DNA of 64,000 bases from DATLFA01 sp035525225 (GTDB taxonomy: Bacteria > Actinomycetota > Acidimicrobiia > Acidimicrobiales > WLNW01): positions 53,031-117,030 of the forward strand of contig DATLFA010000071.1 in the NCBI GenBank assembly GCA_035525225.1, in the 5' to 3' direction. The notes beneath the pieces were generated by a model, which saw only the letters and a list, made by a program, of their open reading frames with translations, searched no databases and was not told the origin of the DNA. A program made the position numbers and the translations under genes. Within the stretch, counting starts at the first letter, position 1, and each line of letters opens with the position of its first letter. Positions 8,561 to 16,384 of the stretch are shown piece by piece.

Positions 8561-8797
8561 TCAGTCGATGAACCGAGCGAGAATCGACGCTCTGTTCAAC
8601 AAGGAACAATGGGCGCAGCAGAAGAGACGCCCGTCTTCTTCGACTGGGCGGCCGACCACCCGCGAGCGGCAGGTATCGCACACTGGCGCCAGCGCACTGA
8701 TCGCGCATTCGAAGGTATCGAAGGTGTGGCGAGATGACCCCACTACGACCTCGAACGCCCGGTCGTACTCGTTGTGGCAAAGCTCGCATCGTCCCAC
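8561..8797 (-). CDS. small cysteine-rich zinc-binding protein
   Basis: This protein of about 78 residues has eight cysteines arranged as CxxC (4, 7), C31, CxxC (40, 43), a CC pair (60, 61) and C64, plus the conserved core EYDRAFEVVV and HTFDTFECAI. The pattern suggests two zinc knuckles. Related small proteins are widespread in actinobacteria as metallothionein-like or zinc-ribbon hypotheticals with no assigned role. The start is taken as the second of two adjacent GTG codons (8795-8797) because AGGAG sits five bases upstream; the frame stays open to 8887 but the added residues look random. It sits directly upstream of the CBS gene. Confidence 0.7.
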   Translation of the reverse strand: MGRCELCHNEYDRAFEVVVGSSRHTFDTFECAISALAPVCDTCRSRVVGRPVEEDGRLFCCAHCSLLNRASILARFID

Positions 8798-8985
8798 CAC
8801 GACTCCTCGCCGCCCGGCCACGATCGAGCAACAGTCACGGACAGGGCTTTCTCGCCCGGCAGTATCGCGCAAATCCACCGGCGACACTCGGTCGCGCTGC
8901 GCTCCCCGAAGGCCTCGGAGATCTGCACCACTCGGACCACTTCCATTTGCATTTCCGGGCCCGGGCCGATCTCATAGCCGAGGTG

Positions 8986-11355
8986 ATGTCCGTTGGCCTA
9001 TCGGACCTGCGAGTTGTTGATTGCTCGGGCGGTATCGCCGGCGGCTATTGCTCGAAGTTGTTCGCAGATGCGGGTGCCGATGTCATCAAGGTCGAAGCAC
9101 CCGAAGGCGATCCTCTGCGGCGGTGGTCGGCCACCGGTGCCGATCTCGGGGATCGCGACGGAGCGCTGTTCCGTTTCCTGCATTGTTCCAAACGTTCCGT
9201 CGTGGGCCGGCTCGAATCGCCCGAGATTCTCGAACTGGTGGCGTCGGCGGACATTTTGATCGAGTCGTTCGATGCCGGGGTGATCGAGAGCATCGGGCTG
9301 CTCGATCGGTTCCCCTCACTCGTCGTCGTGTCGATCACTCCGTTCGGTCGCGGCGGTCCGATGACGAACCGGCCGGCCACGGAGTTCACCGTGCAGGCCG
9401 AGGCCGGGTCCGTTGCCCGGCGCGGCCTCGAGCACATGGAGCCCTTTCACGCTGCGGGTCGTATCACCGAGTACGTCGGCGCGACGTTCGCGGCCATGGG
9501 CGCGCTCGCCGCGGTCCGGCGAGCACTGCGCACCGGTCGCGGTGAGCATGTGGACGTGTCGCTCATGGAGGCAATGACGATTGCCCACAGCACGTACGCC
9601 GATCTCGGCTATCGACTGTCGGGCAGTCCACCGATCACGACGCCGCCCCGCAGTTGCGAGATGCCTTCGATCGAGCCGACGCTCGATGGTTGGGTCGGTG
9701 TCAACACCAACTCTCGTCAGCAATTCAGCGATTTCTGCTTGTTGATCGGTCGGCCCGAGTTGGCCGACGACCCTGAACTCGCCGGCGCGGTGAGTCGCCG
9801 GCGCCGTGCCGCGGAGTGGAACGAGATCGTGCGCCAGTTCACGACGCGCCACACCACGGCCGACATCGTCGAGCGGGCGTCGCAACTGCGCATCCCCGTC
9901 GCGCCGGTGAACAACGGGCGCACGGTCCTCGATCACGAACACTTTCGAGCACGGGGCGTGTTCGTCCACAATCCCGACGGCGACTTCGAACAACCCCGGC
10001 CCTCGTATCTGGTCGATGGCGAATCACCACCGTTGCGCGCACCCGCGCCACGGTTGGGCGAGCACACGGGACGCATCGAGCCCGGTCCCGCGGCACGCAC
10101 TGCGCCGGTGCTCTCTGCCGACGCGCCAGTTGCCCTGCCGCTCACCGGAGTGCGAGTACTCGACTGCACCGCCTGGTGGGCCGGTCCGTCATCGACCGGC
10201 ATGCTCGCCTGCCTCGGTGCGGATGTGATCCATCTCGAGTCGGTCCAGAGACCCGACGGCATCCGGATGACGGGCCTCTTCGTGCATCCGGGCGGGGAAT
10301 GGTGGGAATGGAGCGCGGCGTACCTCGGCGCCAACGTCAACAAACGCAACCTCACGCTCGATCTCGCACAGCCAGACGGGCAGCGGGTGATGCGCGATCT
10401 CATCCGCAGCGCCGACGTCGTCGTCGAGAACTTCTCGCCGCGCGTATTCGAACGCTTCGGGCTCGCCGGTGACGACTTCCGCACGATCAATCCACGCGCG
10501 GTGCTCGTGCGGATGCCGGCATTCGGGCTCGACGGACCCTGGCGCGACAACGTCGGATTCGCGCAGACCATGGAACAGATCACCGGCCTCGCGTGGCTGA
10601 CCGGCCATCTCTACGATCAACCCCGTATCCAACAGGGTCCGTGTGATCCGCTCGCCGGCATGCACGCAGCGTTCGTGGCGATCATGGGCCTCGTCCAGCG
10701 CGATCGGACCGGCGTCGGCTGTCATATCGAAGCCCCGATGGTCGAAGGCGCGCTGAATGCCGCGGCCGAGCAGATCATCGAGTTCAGTGCGTATGGCGCG
10801 ACGATGGAGCGCGAAGGCAATCGCAGCCCGTGGGCCGCGCCGCAAGGCCTGTACCCGTGCCGCGGCAACGAACAATGGCTGGCGATCTCGTGCGAGAGCG
10901 ACGCGCAGTGGCACGCGTTGCGGCTTGCGCTCGGTGATCCCGCGTGGGCTGCGGACACCGCGCTCGACACTCATCGCGGGCGACGCGTTGCGCACGATGA
11001 GATCGATGGACACTTGCGGGCGTGGGCTGCCGAGCGCGACCTCGACGACGCGGTCGAGCACTTGGTCGCCGGCGGAGTTCCGGCGGCGCCTGCTCGTGAT
11101 CACCGGTTGATCGATCGGCACCCGCAACATCTGGCGCGTCGATTCCAGGAGGAGGTGGATCATCCGATCGTCGGCCGGCACACCGCACCCGGACCGCCAT
11201 TTCGCTATCGCTCGGTCGCACGTTGGTTGCGTACCGGCGCACCGACGTTGGGTCAGCACAACGACGAGATCCTCGACGAAGTCGGCGTCGGTGAAGCCGA
11301 GCGCCGTAGATTCGAGGCCGACCACGTGATCGGTACGCAGCCGATCGGCCTTTGA
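8986..11355 (+). CDS. CaiB/BaiF CoA-transferase, tandem-domain fusion
   Basis: This protein of about 789 residues holds two full class III CoA-transferase domains. Domain 1 (about 1-370) starts LSDLRVVDCSGGIAGGYCSK and carries HVDVSLMEA, where the first Asp aligns with the catalytic Asp of formyl-CoA transferase. Domain 2 (about 385-789) starts GVRVLDCTAWWAGPSSTGML and carries HIEAPMVEGALN, with Glu in place of that Asp. Family members swap CoA between acids through an aspartyl-CoA anhydride, or racemise acyl-CoAs. The fusion mimics the interlocked dimer in one chain. The ATG at 8986 has only a close-spaced GAGG, so the start is uncertain. The alcohol dehydrogenase gene starts 47 bases after the stop. 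Confidence 0.88.
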   Translation: MSVGLSDLRVVDCSGGIAGGYCSKLFADAGADVIKVEAPEGDPLRRWSATGADLGDRDGALFRFLHCSKRSVVGRLESPEILELVASADILIESFDAGVIESIGLLDRFPSLVVVSITPFGRGGPMTNRPATEFTVQAEAGSVARRGLEHMEPFHAAGRITEYVGATFAAMGALAAVRRALRTGRGEHVDVSLMEAMTIAHSTYADLGYRLSGSPPITTPPRSCEMPSIEPTLDGWVGVNTNSRQQFSDFCLLIGRPELADDPELAGAVSRRRRAAEWNEIVRQFTTRHTTADIVERASQLRIPVAPVNNGRTVLDHEHFRARGVFVHNPDGDFEQPRPSYLVDGESPPLRAPAPRLGEHTGRIEPGPAARTAPVLSADAPVALPLTGVRVLDCTAWWAGPSSTGMLACLGADVIHLESVQRPDGIRMTGLFVHPGGEWWEWSAAYLGANVNKRNLTLDLAQPDGQRVMRDLIRSADVVVENFSPRVFERFGLAGDDFRTINPRAVLVRMPAFGLDGPWRDNVGFAQTMEQITGLAWLTGHLYDQPRIQQGPCDPLAGMHAAFVAIMGLVQRDRTGVGCHIEAPMVEGALNAAAEQIIEFSAYGATMEREGNRSPWAAPQGLYPCRGNEQWLAISCESDAQWHALRLALGDPAWAADTALDTHRGRRVAHDEIDGHLRAWAAERDLDDAVEHLVAGGVPAAPARDHRLIDRHPQHLARRFQEEVDHPIVGRHTAPGPPFRYRSVARWLRTGAPTLGQHNDEILDEVGVGEAERRRFEADHVIGTQPIGL

Positions 11356-11402
11356 GCGAATGGTCTGCAGGACCGGCGTTCGCCGTGACGGGAGGAGTCG
11401 GA

Positions 11403-12491
11403 ATGCGCAACGGTCGTCGAATGGTGTTCGTGGGTCCCGGGCGGCCGCTCGAGTGTCATGAGTCAGAGGTCGCCTCGCCCGCCCCCGGTGGCCTCGTGGT
11501 GCGCACGACGATCGCCGGGGTGTGCGGTACAGACGCGCATCGCCTCGACGGTGACTTGCCTGACCCGGGTCGTCCGGTCACCTTCGGCCACGAGGGCATC
11601 GGTGTTGTCGAAGAGCTCGGGGCGGGGGTCACCGCGGACCTGGCCGGCGTTGCGCTCCGCGTCGGTGACACGGTGTACTGGTCACCGTCGAGTCGCGAGC
11701 CAGGGATCCCCTCCGAGCTCGGATGGCCGCCGCCGGCGGAGCTTGCGAATCCTGCGGCCTATCAGGACTACGCGACGTTGCCGCCGTCGAACATGGTGTA
11801 CCGCGTCCCCGATGACACTGATGCCGAAGCGGTCATCGCGTTCGGTTGCGCCATGCCCACCGCGCTCGGCGGCATGGCGCGGCTCGGTGGCGTGCGCCCC
11901 GGACACAGTGTGGTGGTGCAGGGGAGTGGACCAGTGGGTCTCGCCGCGACGTTCCTGGCCGGTCTCACCGCGGCCCGTCAAGTGATCGTGATCGGCGCGC
12001 CCGACAACCGACTTGTTGCCGCGGCGCGTCTCGGTGCGTCGACGACGATCCCGCTCGAGCGAACGACTGTCGAGGAGCGGCGCGCGAGCATTCTCGATCT
12101 CACCGACGGTCGTGGTGCCGATGTCGTCATCGAAGCTGCGGGGAGGATGAACGCGTTCGACGAAGGCATGAACCTGCTTGCGGACAACGGTCGTTACGTA
12201 GTCTTGGGCATCTACTCCGGGCACGGCCAGGTGGCCCTCGACGCGGTTCGGCTCAACAACCGGAACCTGTCGGTCATCGGCAGCATGGGGGGAACGCAGC
12301 TGTCGGACTACCGGACCACGATTTACCTCGCGCAGCGCCACGGCGCCCGCCTCGGCTTCGCCGAGCTGATCACCCACCGCTTCGGTCTCACCGATCTCGA
12401 AGACGCGATCGCGGTCGCTCGTGCCGGCGATGCCATCAAGGCCATCGTGCTCCCCGCGCTCGATCCGCACGCGGCGGCTCCAGCTTCTTGA
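11403..12491 (+). CDS. zinc-dependent alcohol dehydrogenase (MDR family)
   Basis: This 362-residue medium-chain dehydrogenase/reductase shows the catalytic zinc ligands in GVCGTDAHRLDG and FGHEGIGVVEELG, and the NAD(P) motif GSGPVGLAATFLAG about 185 residues in. The four-cysteine structural zinc loop is absent; SREPGIPSELGWPPP occupies that place, as in some subfamilies. The C-terminus is ordinary (TDLEDAIAVARAGDAIKAIVLP). The ATG at 11403 has GGGAGGAG five bases upstream and is clearly better than the open frame before it. Likely reaction: reversible oxidation of an alcohol on an acyl-CoA or cyclic intermediate in the cytosol. It lies between the CoA-transferase fusion and a Baeyer-Villiger monooxygenase, suggesting an alcohol-to-ketone-to-ester sequence. 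Confidence 0.88.
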   Translation: MRNGRRMVFVGPGRPLECHESEVASPAPGGLVVRTTIAGVCGTDAHRLDGDLPDPGRPVTFGHEGIGVVEELGAGVTADLAGVALRVGDTVYWSPSSREPGIPSELGWPPPAELANPAAYQDYATLPPSNMVYRVPDDTDAEAVIAFGCAMPTALGGMARLGGVRPGHSVVVQGSGPVGLAATFLAGLTAARQVIVIGAPDNRLVAAARLGASTTIPLERTTVEERRASILDLTDGRGADVVIEAAGRMNAFDEGMNLLADNGRYVVLGIYSGHGQVALDAVRLNNRNLSVIGSMGGTQLSDYRTTIYLAQRHGARLGFAELITHRFGLTDLEDAIAVARAGDAIKAIVLPALDPHAAAPAS

Positions 12492-12551
12492 CAGCGTCGG
12501 GGCACCGATACAGTGCCGCCTGAGACACAATTGACGAGTAGAGGCTGCGCT

Positions 12552-14378
12552 GTGATCCCTGAGGACCTGAAAGACGTTGCCGCCCGCGCCGACGAGCTGC
12601 GCGCCAAGTATCTCTACGAGCGGGACAAGCGCATCAAGACGCATCCCGATGGCAACGCGCAGTTCCACGAACTGAAGGGCGTGTTCGCCGACTTCGACAA
12701 GGACCCGTACGTCGAGCCCGGGTTCACCCGTCCACCCGTCGTCGAGGAGACCGACGTCGTCATCGTGGGAGCGGGGTTCGGCGGCATGATGACTGCCGCG
12801 CACCTCTTCAAGGACGGTGTCCACAACTACCGGATGATCGACAAGGCCGGCGACTTGGGCGGTACGTGGTACTGGAACCGCTACCCGGGCTGCATGTGCG
12901 ACGTGGAGTCGTACTGCTATCTACCGCTGCTCGAAGAAACGGGCTACATGCCCACGAAGAAGTACGCGCATGCGACGGAGATCTTCGAGTACTGCCAGCT
13001 TCTCGGCTGCACATTCGAGATGTACCCGAAGGCCCTCTTCCAGACCGAAGTCACCGACATGGTGTGGGACGAGTCCATCAACCGTTGGATGGTGACGACC
13101 AGCCGCGACGATCGGCTCTCCGCCCGCTTCGTCGTCATCGCCGGTGGTGTGTTGCACAAGGCCAAGCTGCCCGGCATACCCGGCATCGAGACCTTCAAGG
13201 GCCATGCCTTTCACACCAGCCGGTGGGACTACAAATACACCGGCGGCGCGCCCGAAGAACCGATGGACAAGCTCCACGACAAGAACGTGGCGATCATCGG
13301 CACGGGGGCAACCGGAGTGCAGGCCGTACCGAAGCTGGCCGAGGCCGCGAAGCACCTCTACGTGTTCCAGCGCACACCGTCGTCGGTCTCCGTGCGCGAC
13401 CAACGACCCACCGATCCCGAGTGGTTCGCGCAGATCGCGAGCAAGCCGGGCTGGCAAAACGAACGCATCGAGAACTTCACCGGGATGATCACCGGCAAGA
13501 ACCCACCGGTCGACATGGTGCAAGACGGATGGACCAAGCTGCTCGGCGTCGACACCCGTCGGTTACCGCAAGACGACGACGAACGGGTGCTGCTCGAGCT
13601 CATCGACTTCCGCAACATGGACGACATCCGAGCCCGCGTCGACCAGATCGTGAAGGACACGGCCACCGCGGACGCGCTCAAGCCCTGGTACAAGCAGAGC
13701 TGTAAACGACCCTGTTTCCACGACGACTACCTACTGGCGTTCAACCGCCCCAACGTCACGCTGATCGACACCGACGGATATGGCGTCGACTCCGTCACGC
13801 CGAACGGCCTGGTCGTTCGGGGCGTCGAGTATGCGGTGGATCTGCTGATCTTCGCGTCGGGTTTCGAGATGGGATCGGAGTATTCGCACCGGCTCGGCTT
13901 CGACCCGAAAGGAACCGATGGCATACCGATGTCGCAAGCGTGGGTCGACGGCCCGTACACGCTGCACGGAATCCTCGCGCACCGCTTCCCGAACCTGTTG
14001 ATGAACAGCGCGACGCAAGGCGGACAAGACGTCAATTTCGCGTTCACGCTCACCGAGACGGGTAAACAGATCGCCTACATGATCGCCCGCTGTGTGAAGG
14101 AGGGCATCGTGCGCGTCGAGCCGACGATCGAGGCGGAAGAGGAGTGGAACCAGGTCATTCAGTCGACGCTCGCCGGCTACGGTGGTTACCACGCGAGTTG
14201 CACGCCGGGCTATCTCAACAACGAAGGCCTCACGCCGGCGAACCTCGCGGCCGCGGCCCGCAGCGGCGCGTTCATGGGTAGCGCGCTCGACTGGGCGCAG
14301 CACCTACGAGACTGGCGCGAGGACGGCACCATGGCGGGGCTCCAGCTGACGCGGGGCGAGTCTGCGGCTACGGACTAG
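12552..14378 (+). CDS. Baeyer-Villiger (type I) flavin monooxygenase
   Basis: This 608-residue protein carries the type I Baeyer-Villiger fingerprint FKGHAFHTSRW (FxGxxxHxxxW) between two Rossmann motifs, VGAGFGG near residue 75 and GTGATG further on, with GGTWYWNRYPG after the FAD site. Length and the long N-terminal helix resemble the cyclohexanone/cyclododecanone and steroid monooxygenase branch. The reaction is NADPH- and O2-dependent insertion of oxygen next to a ketone, giving an ester or lactone. The GTG at 12552 has AGAGG seven bases upstream and is preferred; a GTG at 12513 would add 13 residues. It follows the alcohol dehydrogenase by about 60 bases on the same strand, a common alcohol-ketone-lactone arrangement. 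Confidence 0.88.
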   Translation: MIPEDLKDVAARADELRAKYLYERDKRIKTHPDGNAQFHELKGVFADFDKDPYVEPGFTRPPVVEETDVVIVGAGFGGMMTAAHLFKDGVHNYRMIDKAGDLGGTWYWNRYPGCMCDVESYCYLPLLEETGYMPTKKYAHATEIFEYCQLLGCTFEMYPKALFQTEVTDMVWDESINRWMVTTSRDDRLSARFVVIAGGVLHKAKLPGIPGIETFKGHAFHTSRWDYKYTGGAPEEPMDKLHDKNVAIIGTGATGVQAVPKLAEAAKHLYVFQRTPSSVSVRDQRPTDPEWFAQIASKPGWQNERIENFTGMITGKNPPVDMVQDGWTKLLGVDTRRLPQDDDERVLLELIDFRNMDDIRARVDQIVKDTATADALKPWYKQSCKRPCFHDDYLLAFNRPNVTLIDTDGYGVDSVTPNGLVVRGVEYAVDLLIFASGFEMGSEYSHRLGFDPKGTDGIPMSQAWVDGPYTLHGILAHRFPNLLMNSATQGGQDVNFAFTLTETGKQIAYMIARCVKEGIVRVEPTIEAEEEWNQVIQSTLAGYGGYHASCTPGYLNNEGLTPANLAAAARSGAFMGSALDWAQHLRDWREDGTMAGLQLTRGESAATD

Positions 14379-14570
14379 CCGGGGCCACCGCGCCGACAGC
14401 GGCGAACGTCGGCGACTTCGTCGGCAGCCATCGCGGCGGCGTCTCAGCGGGGTGGCCGGTTTTCCTCATTTCTGATGCATGACGACCGACGGGCAACACA
14501 CAGGTCGGACATCCCCTCTTGCGGATCTCATCGAAGATCGAGGCCATCAGGCTTTGGAAATGGAGCGACA

Positions 14571-14837
14571 GTGGTCAAGGTCACGGGTATAGGAACGAGC
14601 CTCTTCTTCATCGCTGTCGGTGCGATCTTGGCGTGGGCGATCGACGTCGAAACTGCCACGAATGGTGGTGGCAAAGGCGTTGATTGGAACATGGTGGGAT
14701 TGATCGTCTTCATCATCGGTGTCGCCGGGCTGCTTCTCACGTTGGTTGTCACCCTCTCCACGCAGGGACGCGGGCGCACGACGATCATCGAGCGCGGGAT
14801 CGTCGAACCCACCCGCGAGCGGATCACCGAGCGCTAG
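14571..14837 (+). CDS. DUF6458-type small membrane protein
   Basis: This 88-residue protein from GTG 14571 has GGAG six bases upstream. It has two membrane helices, GIGTSLFFIAVGAILAWAI and MVGLIVFIIGVAGLLLTLVV, then a basic tail RGRTTIIERGIVEPTRERI. The GIGTS-helix, 'VD...MVG' and second-helix pattern is typical of DUF6458, a short actinobacterial family of unknown function. No partner gene is evident: it sits after the Baeyer-Villiger gene and before a stretch of decayed genes. About 190 bases separate it from the preceding stop; I see no gene there. Confidence 0.7.
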   Translation: MVKVTGIGTSLFFIAVGAILAWAIDVETATNGGGKGVDWNMVGLIVFIIGVAGLLLTLVVTLSTQGRGRTTIIERGIVEPTRERITER

Positions 14838-14841
14838 TCGT

Positions 14842-14872
14842 GCGCATTAGGTTGAGGTCCTCGATCTGCTCG
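14842..14872 (+). repeat. 31-bp direct repeat, copy 1 (copy 2 at 14985-15015)
   Basis: The 31 bases starting gcgcattaggttgaggtcct at 14842 recur at 14985-15015 with two mismatches (gcgcatcaggtcgaggtcct). Copy 2 lies in its proper place inside the ABC ATPase remnant (AHQVEVLDLL). Copy 1 sits before the LSGGQ motif, where it has no coding logic. The pair looks like the scar of a partial duplication or unequal recombination during decay of the gene. Confidence 0.8.
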
Positions 14873-15036
14873 GCCGGTCGACGAGCTCTCCGGTGGGCAA
14901 CGCCAGCGAGTGTGGATCGCGATGGCTCTGGCGCAAGGCACAGACCTGATGCTGCTCGACGAACCGACGACGTTTCTCGATCTTGCGCATCAGGTCGAGG
15001 TCCTCGATCTGCTCGTCGACCTCAATCAGCGTGAGC
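14842..15036 (+). pseudogene. FecE/FepC-type ABC transporter ATPase remnant
   Basis: A short open stretch encodes only the middle of a siderophore/iron ABC ATPase: RPVDELSGGQRQRVWIAMA (signature motif), then GTDLMLLDEPTTFLDLAHQ (Walker B and D-loop) and VEVLDLLVDLN. There is no Walker A, no start and no switch histidine; after VDLN the frame reads into unrelated sequence. Right before the signature motif a second, partly diverged copy of the 'AHQVEVLDLL' coding sequence occurs, which is out of order for this family. The piece is a scrambled fragment, not a functional gene. Intact relatives are about 260 residues. Confidence 0.8.
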
Positions 15037-15152
15037 AACGGCCGCCTGGTCGCCCACCCATCGCTCGCCACAACAACGGTGGTCACTATTCACAAGAGAG
15101 ACGCCAGATAGATGCCCGCCGCGACAGCGTTTTCGTTGTCGGACGTCATCGA

Positions 15153-15668
15153 TCAAACGACCGCAGCGGGCCATGCCGCGCGGAGCAGGGGCAGTACTTG
15201 CTCACCAAGCGCGCTGATCCGCTCGACCGCGGCCTCGCGCGAGATGCAGCCCACGTGCACTCGCAAGTTGAGGCCCGTGGCCGAGGTATCGATCACCAAT
15301 CGACGCGGCCCCGTGCCGCCGGCCGCGAGGTAGGCCTCGGTCAGCTCACGCACGCGCCGCACACTCGATACGGAATCTGTACACACGCCGACGCCGTTCG
15401 CCGCGGCGCGCCGCGCTGCCGTATGGCTCATCGCGGCGGACAGCAACGGGACGTGCGAATGTGCGCATCGTTGTAGCGCAGGATCGCTGGCCAACGGGCC
15501 TTGCGCATCGCCGCGCAGCGCGGCCGCCACGACCGCGAGCCCTTCGGAGAATCGGCGGCCGAGGTCCGGCCCGAGCGCCTCGCCGACAACTGCAGCGGGT
15601 TGGGAAAGTAGCCATCGAAGCTGCCGTGGTGCTCGCTTATCTCGGAGACGGGTAGGCGATGGCCGCAC
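15153..15668 (-). pseudogene. LLM-family oxidoreductase remnant with internal deletion
   Basis: The C-terminal part (15153 to about 15590) reads as the end of a luciferase-like oxidoreductase: GRRFSEGLAVVAAALRGD, CAHSHVPLLSAAMS, AARRAAANGVGV and SSVRRVRELTEAYLAAGGTG. About 15590-15658, in a different frame, encodes LPVSEISEHHGSFDGYFPNP, the typical N-terminal 'EHHG..DGY.P.P' segment of the same family. The roughly 100 residues of TIM barrel that should lie between are gone, and the junction is out of frame. A stretch from the ATG at 15668 could be translated but would not fold as the enzyme. It belongs to a cluster of remnants at 14.84-16.31 kb. Confidence 0.7.
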
Positions 15669-15714
15669 AGGCGGATCGAAATTGAACCTTGCGCAAAAGG
15701 TGTGGTCGCCATCA

Positions 15715-16067
15715 CTAGGGAATTACCGCGCCCAAGTGGACAAGGTTTCCGTCGGGATCGCGAAGGTGTGCAACCCGCTCACCCCAGGCTCGTCCTTGGG
15801 TGCGCCGACGATGGGTGTGACCAAGACACGTACGTCCTCGAACACGGCATCGACGTCGTCGACGTAGACCCAATACGCGAATCGGTCCTCGCCGTCGTCG
15901 CCTCCTGCGCTGAGGCCGATGGTCGCCTAATCCCGATCCATCGTGACGAAGCCCGCGTCGCCTTGACGCGGGTACTGGTACGTCTGCGTGAACCCCAGCC
16001 GCGCATAGAAATCGCGAGCTGCCGGCAAGTCACGAACCGTGATGATCGGAAAGGATCCTTCGTTCAT
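15715..16067 (-). pseudogene. VOC/glyoxalase-family gene with in-frame stop and frameshift
   Basis: From ATG 16067 the sequence reads FPIITVRDLPAARDFYARLG, then FVTMDRD followed by a TAG (15927-15929), then in the same frame TIGLSAGGDD and FAYWVYVDDVDAVFEDV. A one-base slip after DEPG moves the ending ERVAHLRDPDGNLVHLGAV into another frame, which stops at 15715-15717. Without these lesions it would be a normal VOC protein of about 118 residues with 'VRDLxAARxFY', 'VDDVDA' and 'RDPDGNLVxL' elements. Two independent lesions mark it as a pseudogene, although the recognisable sequence shows the decay is recent. Sequencing error at both sites is the alternative. Confidence 0.85.
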
Positions 16068-16161
16068 CGACGCGACGATAGCCCTCGACTTCTACTTCAT
16101 CATCAGTGAACTGCGTCCGGTGCAGCACGGCGTAGCGCCCTTCGGCGGAGATCAGTTGGTG

Positions 16162-16311
16162 GACGACGCTCAAGACCAAGAATGCCGCCAAGTTCCGGCG
16201 ATACGGCCGCGCGAACGCGGCAACGCGCCTGAGGGCTACCCGGCTCACCGAGCGTCGTGGCTGCTCGCCTTGCATCGCGCTCTCGAGTGCGCTCCAGTGG
16301 CTGGAATCCAT
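16162..16311 (-). pseudogene. N-terminal scrap of an ABC exporter
   Basis: From ATG 16311 about 50 codons read as the start of a fused ABC exporter: HWSALESAMQGEQPR, then RRVAAFARPYRRN and the first half of a membrane helix LAAFLVLSVV. After this the frame continues in HQLISAEGRYAVLH, which has no membrane character, and then stops. Intact relatives have about 600 residues with six helices and an ATPase domain. Together with the ATPase, LLM and VOC scraps it fills 14.84-16.31 kb. Between 15037 and 15152 I see nothing recognisable. Confidence 0.6.
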
Positions 16312-16384
16312 CTCACGAGCATCACACTTCAACCTAACTTGATGTCGAGCCATTGGCGTCACATCGACCGGGGGGACGAACCAT

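Noticed and set aside
14379..14470. Terminator hairpin from CCGGGGCCACC to GGGGTGGCCGG followed by TTTT
   Set aside because: The arms pair imperfectly and the loop is over 50 bases; too weak to list as a terminator.
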